This document shows, one piece after another, positions 10,230 through 11,069 of a DNA stretch of 11,069 nt. The stretch covers positions 1 through 11,069 of the forward strand of contig JAOULU010000028.1 of assembly GCA_029881855.1 (NCBI GenBank), in the 5' to 3' direction. The stretch is from Nitrosomonas sp. (GTDB lineage Bacteria; Pseudomonadota; Gammaproteobacteria; Burkholderiales; Nitrosomonadaceae). The notes below the pieces were generated by a model. The model was not told the origin of the DNA. It worked only from the letters and a program-made list of their open reading frames with translations, and ran no database searches. Position 1 is the first letter of the stretch. Every line of letters begins with the position of its first letter. Made by a program: the position numbers and the translations under genes.

Positions 10230-10774
10230 TGAAAAAAAACTTCAGGTCAGACAAACACTTAGGGCAAGACATTCTTGTAACGGCCAAAGGCTGGTACGTA
10301 TTTCTTAGCTTTATTATTGCACTGACCCTTAATCTCTTACCATTACAAGGCAATGCACTGGTAATAAGACCTGATTTTGTCGCGCTTACTCTGCTATTTT
10401 GGTGTGTTAACCAACCACAGCGTGTTGGCATGAGTATAGCTTTCTGTGTTGGCTTAATGATGGATGTTGGCAATGCGAGCATACTGGGTCAACATGCCCT
10501 AGCTTATTGCGTAATATTATATTTTGCATTAATTTTTCGCCGACGTTTAGGAATATTCAGCTTAGTACAACAAGCACCACAGATTGGCTTAATATTACTT
10601 ATTATGCAGATTCTTCTTGTTTTAATTGCATTACTGAGTGATTCAAGTTTTCCTGGCTGGCATTATTTTCTGGCCAGTGTAACTGGAATCTGTTTATGGG
10701 TACCCATCTCTTATTTATTGAGCCTTCCGCTAAAACCAAGATCTGACCCCAGTGGCTATGAAACAAACCGTTGA
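10229..10774 (+). CDS. mreD: Rod-shape-determining membrane protein MreD
   Basis: Integral inner-membrane component of the elongasome that balances MreC activation of PBP2. From the ATG at 10229 the product has 181 residues. Hydrophobic segments at roughly 22-38, 44-61, 67-84, 88-103, 112-136 and 148-167 suggest five or six membrane helices. Family hallmarks are IRPDFVALTLLFWC, PQRVGMSIAFCVGLMMDV and LGQHALAYCVILYFAL. The open frame also allows a TTG at 10226, one codon earlier; the ATG is preferred because it forms a TGATG stop-start overlap with mreC, which implies translational coupling. The last 17 bases overlap the start of mrdA. Confidence 0.96.
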   Translation: MKKNFRSDKHLGQDILVTAKGWYVFLSFIIALTLNLLPLQGNALVIRPDFVALTLLFWCVNQPQRVGMSIAFCVGLMMDVGNASILGQHALAYCVILYFALIFRRRLGIFSLVQQAPQIGLILLIMQILLVLIALLSDSSFPGWHYFLASVTGICLWVPISYLLSLPLKPRSDPSGYETNR

Positions 10775-11069
10775 ATTTCGCAACCACCCTCTGGAAATGC
10801 GCAAATTTCGTTTGCGCCTTGCGATCTGCGCAGGGTGCATACTTCTACTTTTTGCAGTCTTATTCGCACGTTTCTTCTATCTACAAGTCGCACAACGTGA
10901 ACATTATCATACACTTGCAGAAGCCAACCGTATTTCTATTTCTCCACTAGTTCCCAATCGCGGCATAATCACTGACCGTAACGGCGAAATCTTGGCAGAT
11001 AACCACTCAATTTACACCCTTGAGATTACACCCGATAAAGTACTTGACCTCAAATCAACGTTAGATGAA
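10758..11069 (+). CDS. mrdA: Penicillin-binding protein 2 (elongasome transpeptidase), 5' part
   Basis: Class B penicillin-binding protein that cross-links lateral-wall peptidoglycan together with RodA and MreC. Only the first 104 codons are present before the window ends, and the reading frame is open to the edge. The N-terminus is cytoplasmic and basic. A membrane anchor lies at about 21-41 (AICAGCILLLFAVLFARFFY). The start of the pedestal domain follows, with VPNRGIITDRNGEILADN (65-82) and SIYTLEITPDKV, a strong match to E. coli PBP2 as remembered. The catalytic Ser-x-x-Lys motif lies beyond the window. The ATG at 10758 is inside mreD (17-base overlap) and has no clear Shine-Dalgarno, so translation is probably coupled to mreD. 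Confidence 0.95.
   Translation, partial: MKQTVEFRNHPLEMRKFRLRLAICAGCILLLFAVLFARFFYLQVAQREHYHTLAEANRISISPLVPNRGIITDRNGEILADNHSIYTLEITPDKVLDLKSTLDE

Noticed and set aside
10114..10482. 122-codon open frame antisense to the mreC-mreD junction
   Set aside because: It overlaps two confident genes, has no recognisable motif and reads as a mirror frame.

Overview
The window is a compact stretch of conserved housekeeping genes from a bacterium that is most likely a betaproteobacterium. The evidence is gatCAB placed back to back with mreBCD-mrdA, the ispB / rplU-rpmA-obg-proB arrangement, and an MreC N-terminus with the 'FFRHGPGPLARLLFF' style typical of that class. Base composition looks moderately AT-rich (estimated by eye, not computed). 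A Nitrosomonadales-like origin is possible, but this is inference only. I see no mobile element, tRNA, rRNA, CRISPR array, phage gene or clear sign of horizontal transfer.

Layout. (1) Positions 54-2985, minus strand: rplU-rpmA (ribosomal proteins L21 and L27), a strong intrinsic terminator, then obg (ribosome-assembly GTPase) and proB (glutamate 5-kinase). (2) Positions 2986-3135: a divergent promoter region. ispB (long-chain polyprenyl diphosphate synthase for the quinone side chain) reads rightward from it. (3) Positions 4105-4226: a convergent gap with a long RNA hairpin at the ispB 3' end. (4) Positions 4227-8087, minus strand: gatC, gatA and gatB (tRNA-dependent amidotransferase), followed by a YdiI/MenI-like hotdog thioesterase. 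A 50-codon membrane-like small ORF reads the opposite way through the gatC-gatA gap. (5) Positions 8088-8216: a second divergent region. (6) Positions 8217-11069, plus strand: mreB, mreC, mreD and the first 104 codons of mrdA (PBP2), the elongasome operon. mreC/mreD and mreD/mrdA overlap, which implies translational coupling.

Functions. The two ribosomal proteins and Obg belong to large-subunit structure and assembly. GatCAB converts misacylated Glu-tRNA(Gln) and/or Asp-tRNA(Asn). MreB, MreC, MreD and PBP2 form the lateral-wall synthesis machine, so the cell is probably rod-shaped. IspB feeds respiratory quinone synthesis and ProB starts proline synthesis.

Several starts were moved from the longest open frame: rplU to 2985, the thioesterase to 4703, gatC to 8087 and mreD to 10229. 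mrdA, which runs off the right edge, was translated by hand. No intergenic stretch exceeds 300 bases. I found no convincing undescribed system. The best second-look items are the small ORF at 7713-7865, the hairpin at 4129-4167, and the mreB leader with its 8-codon overlapping mini-ORF.
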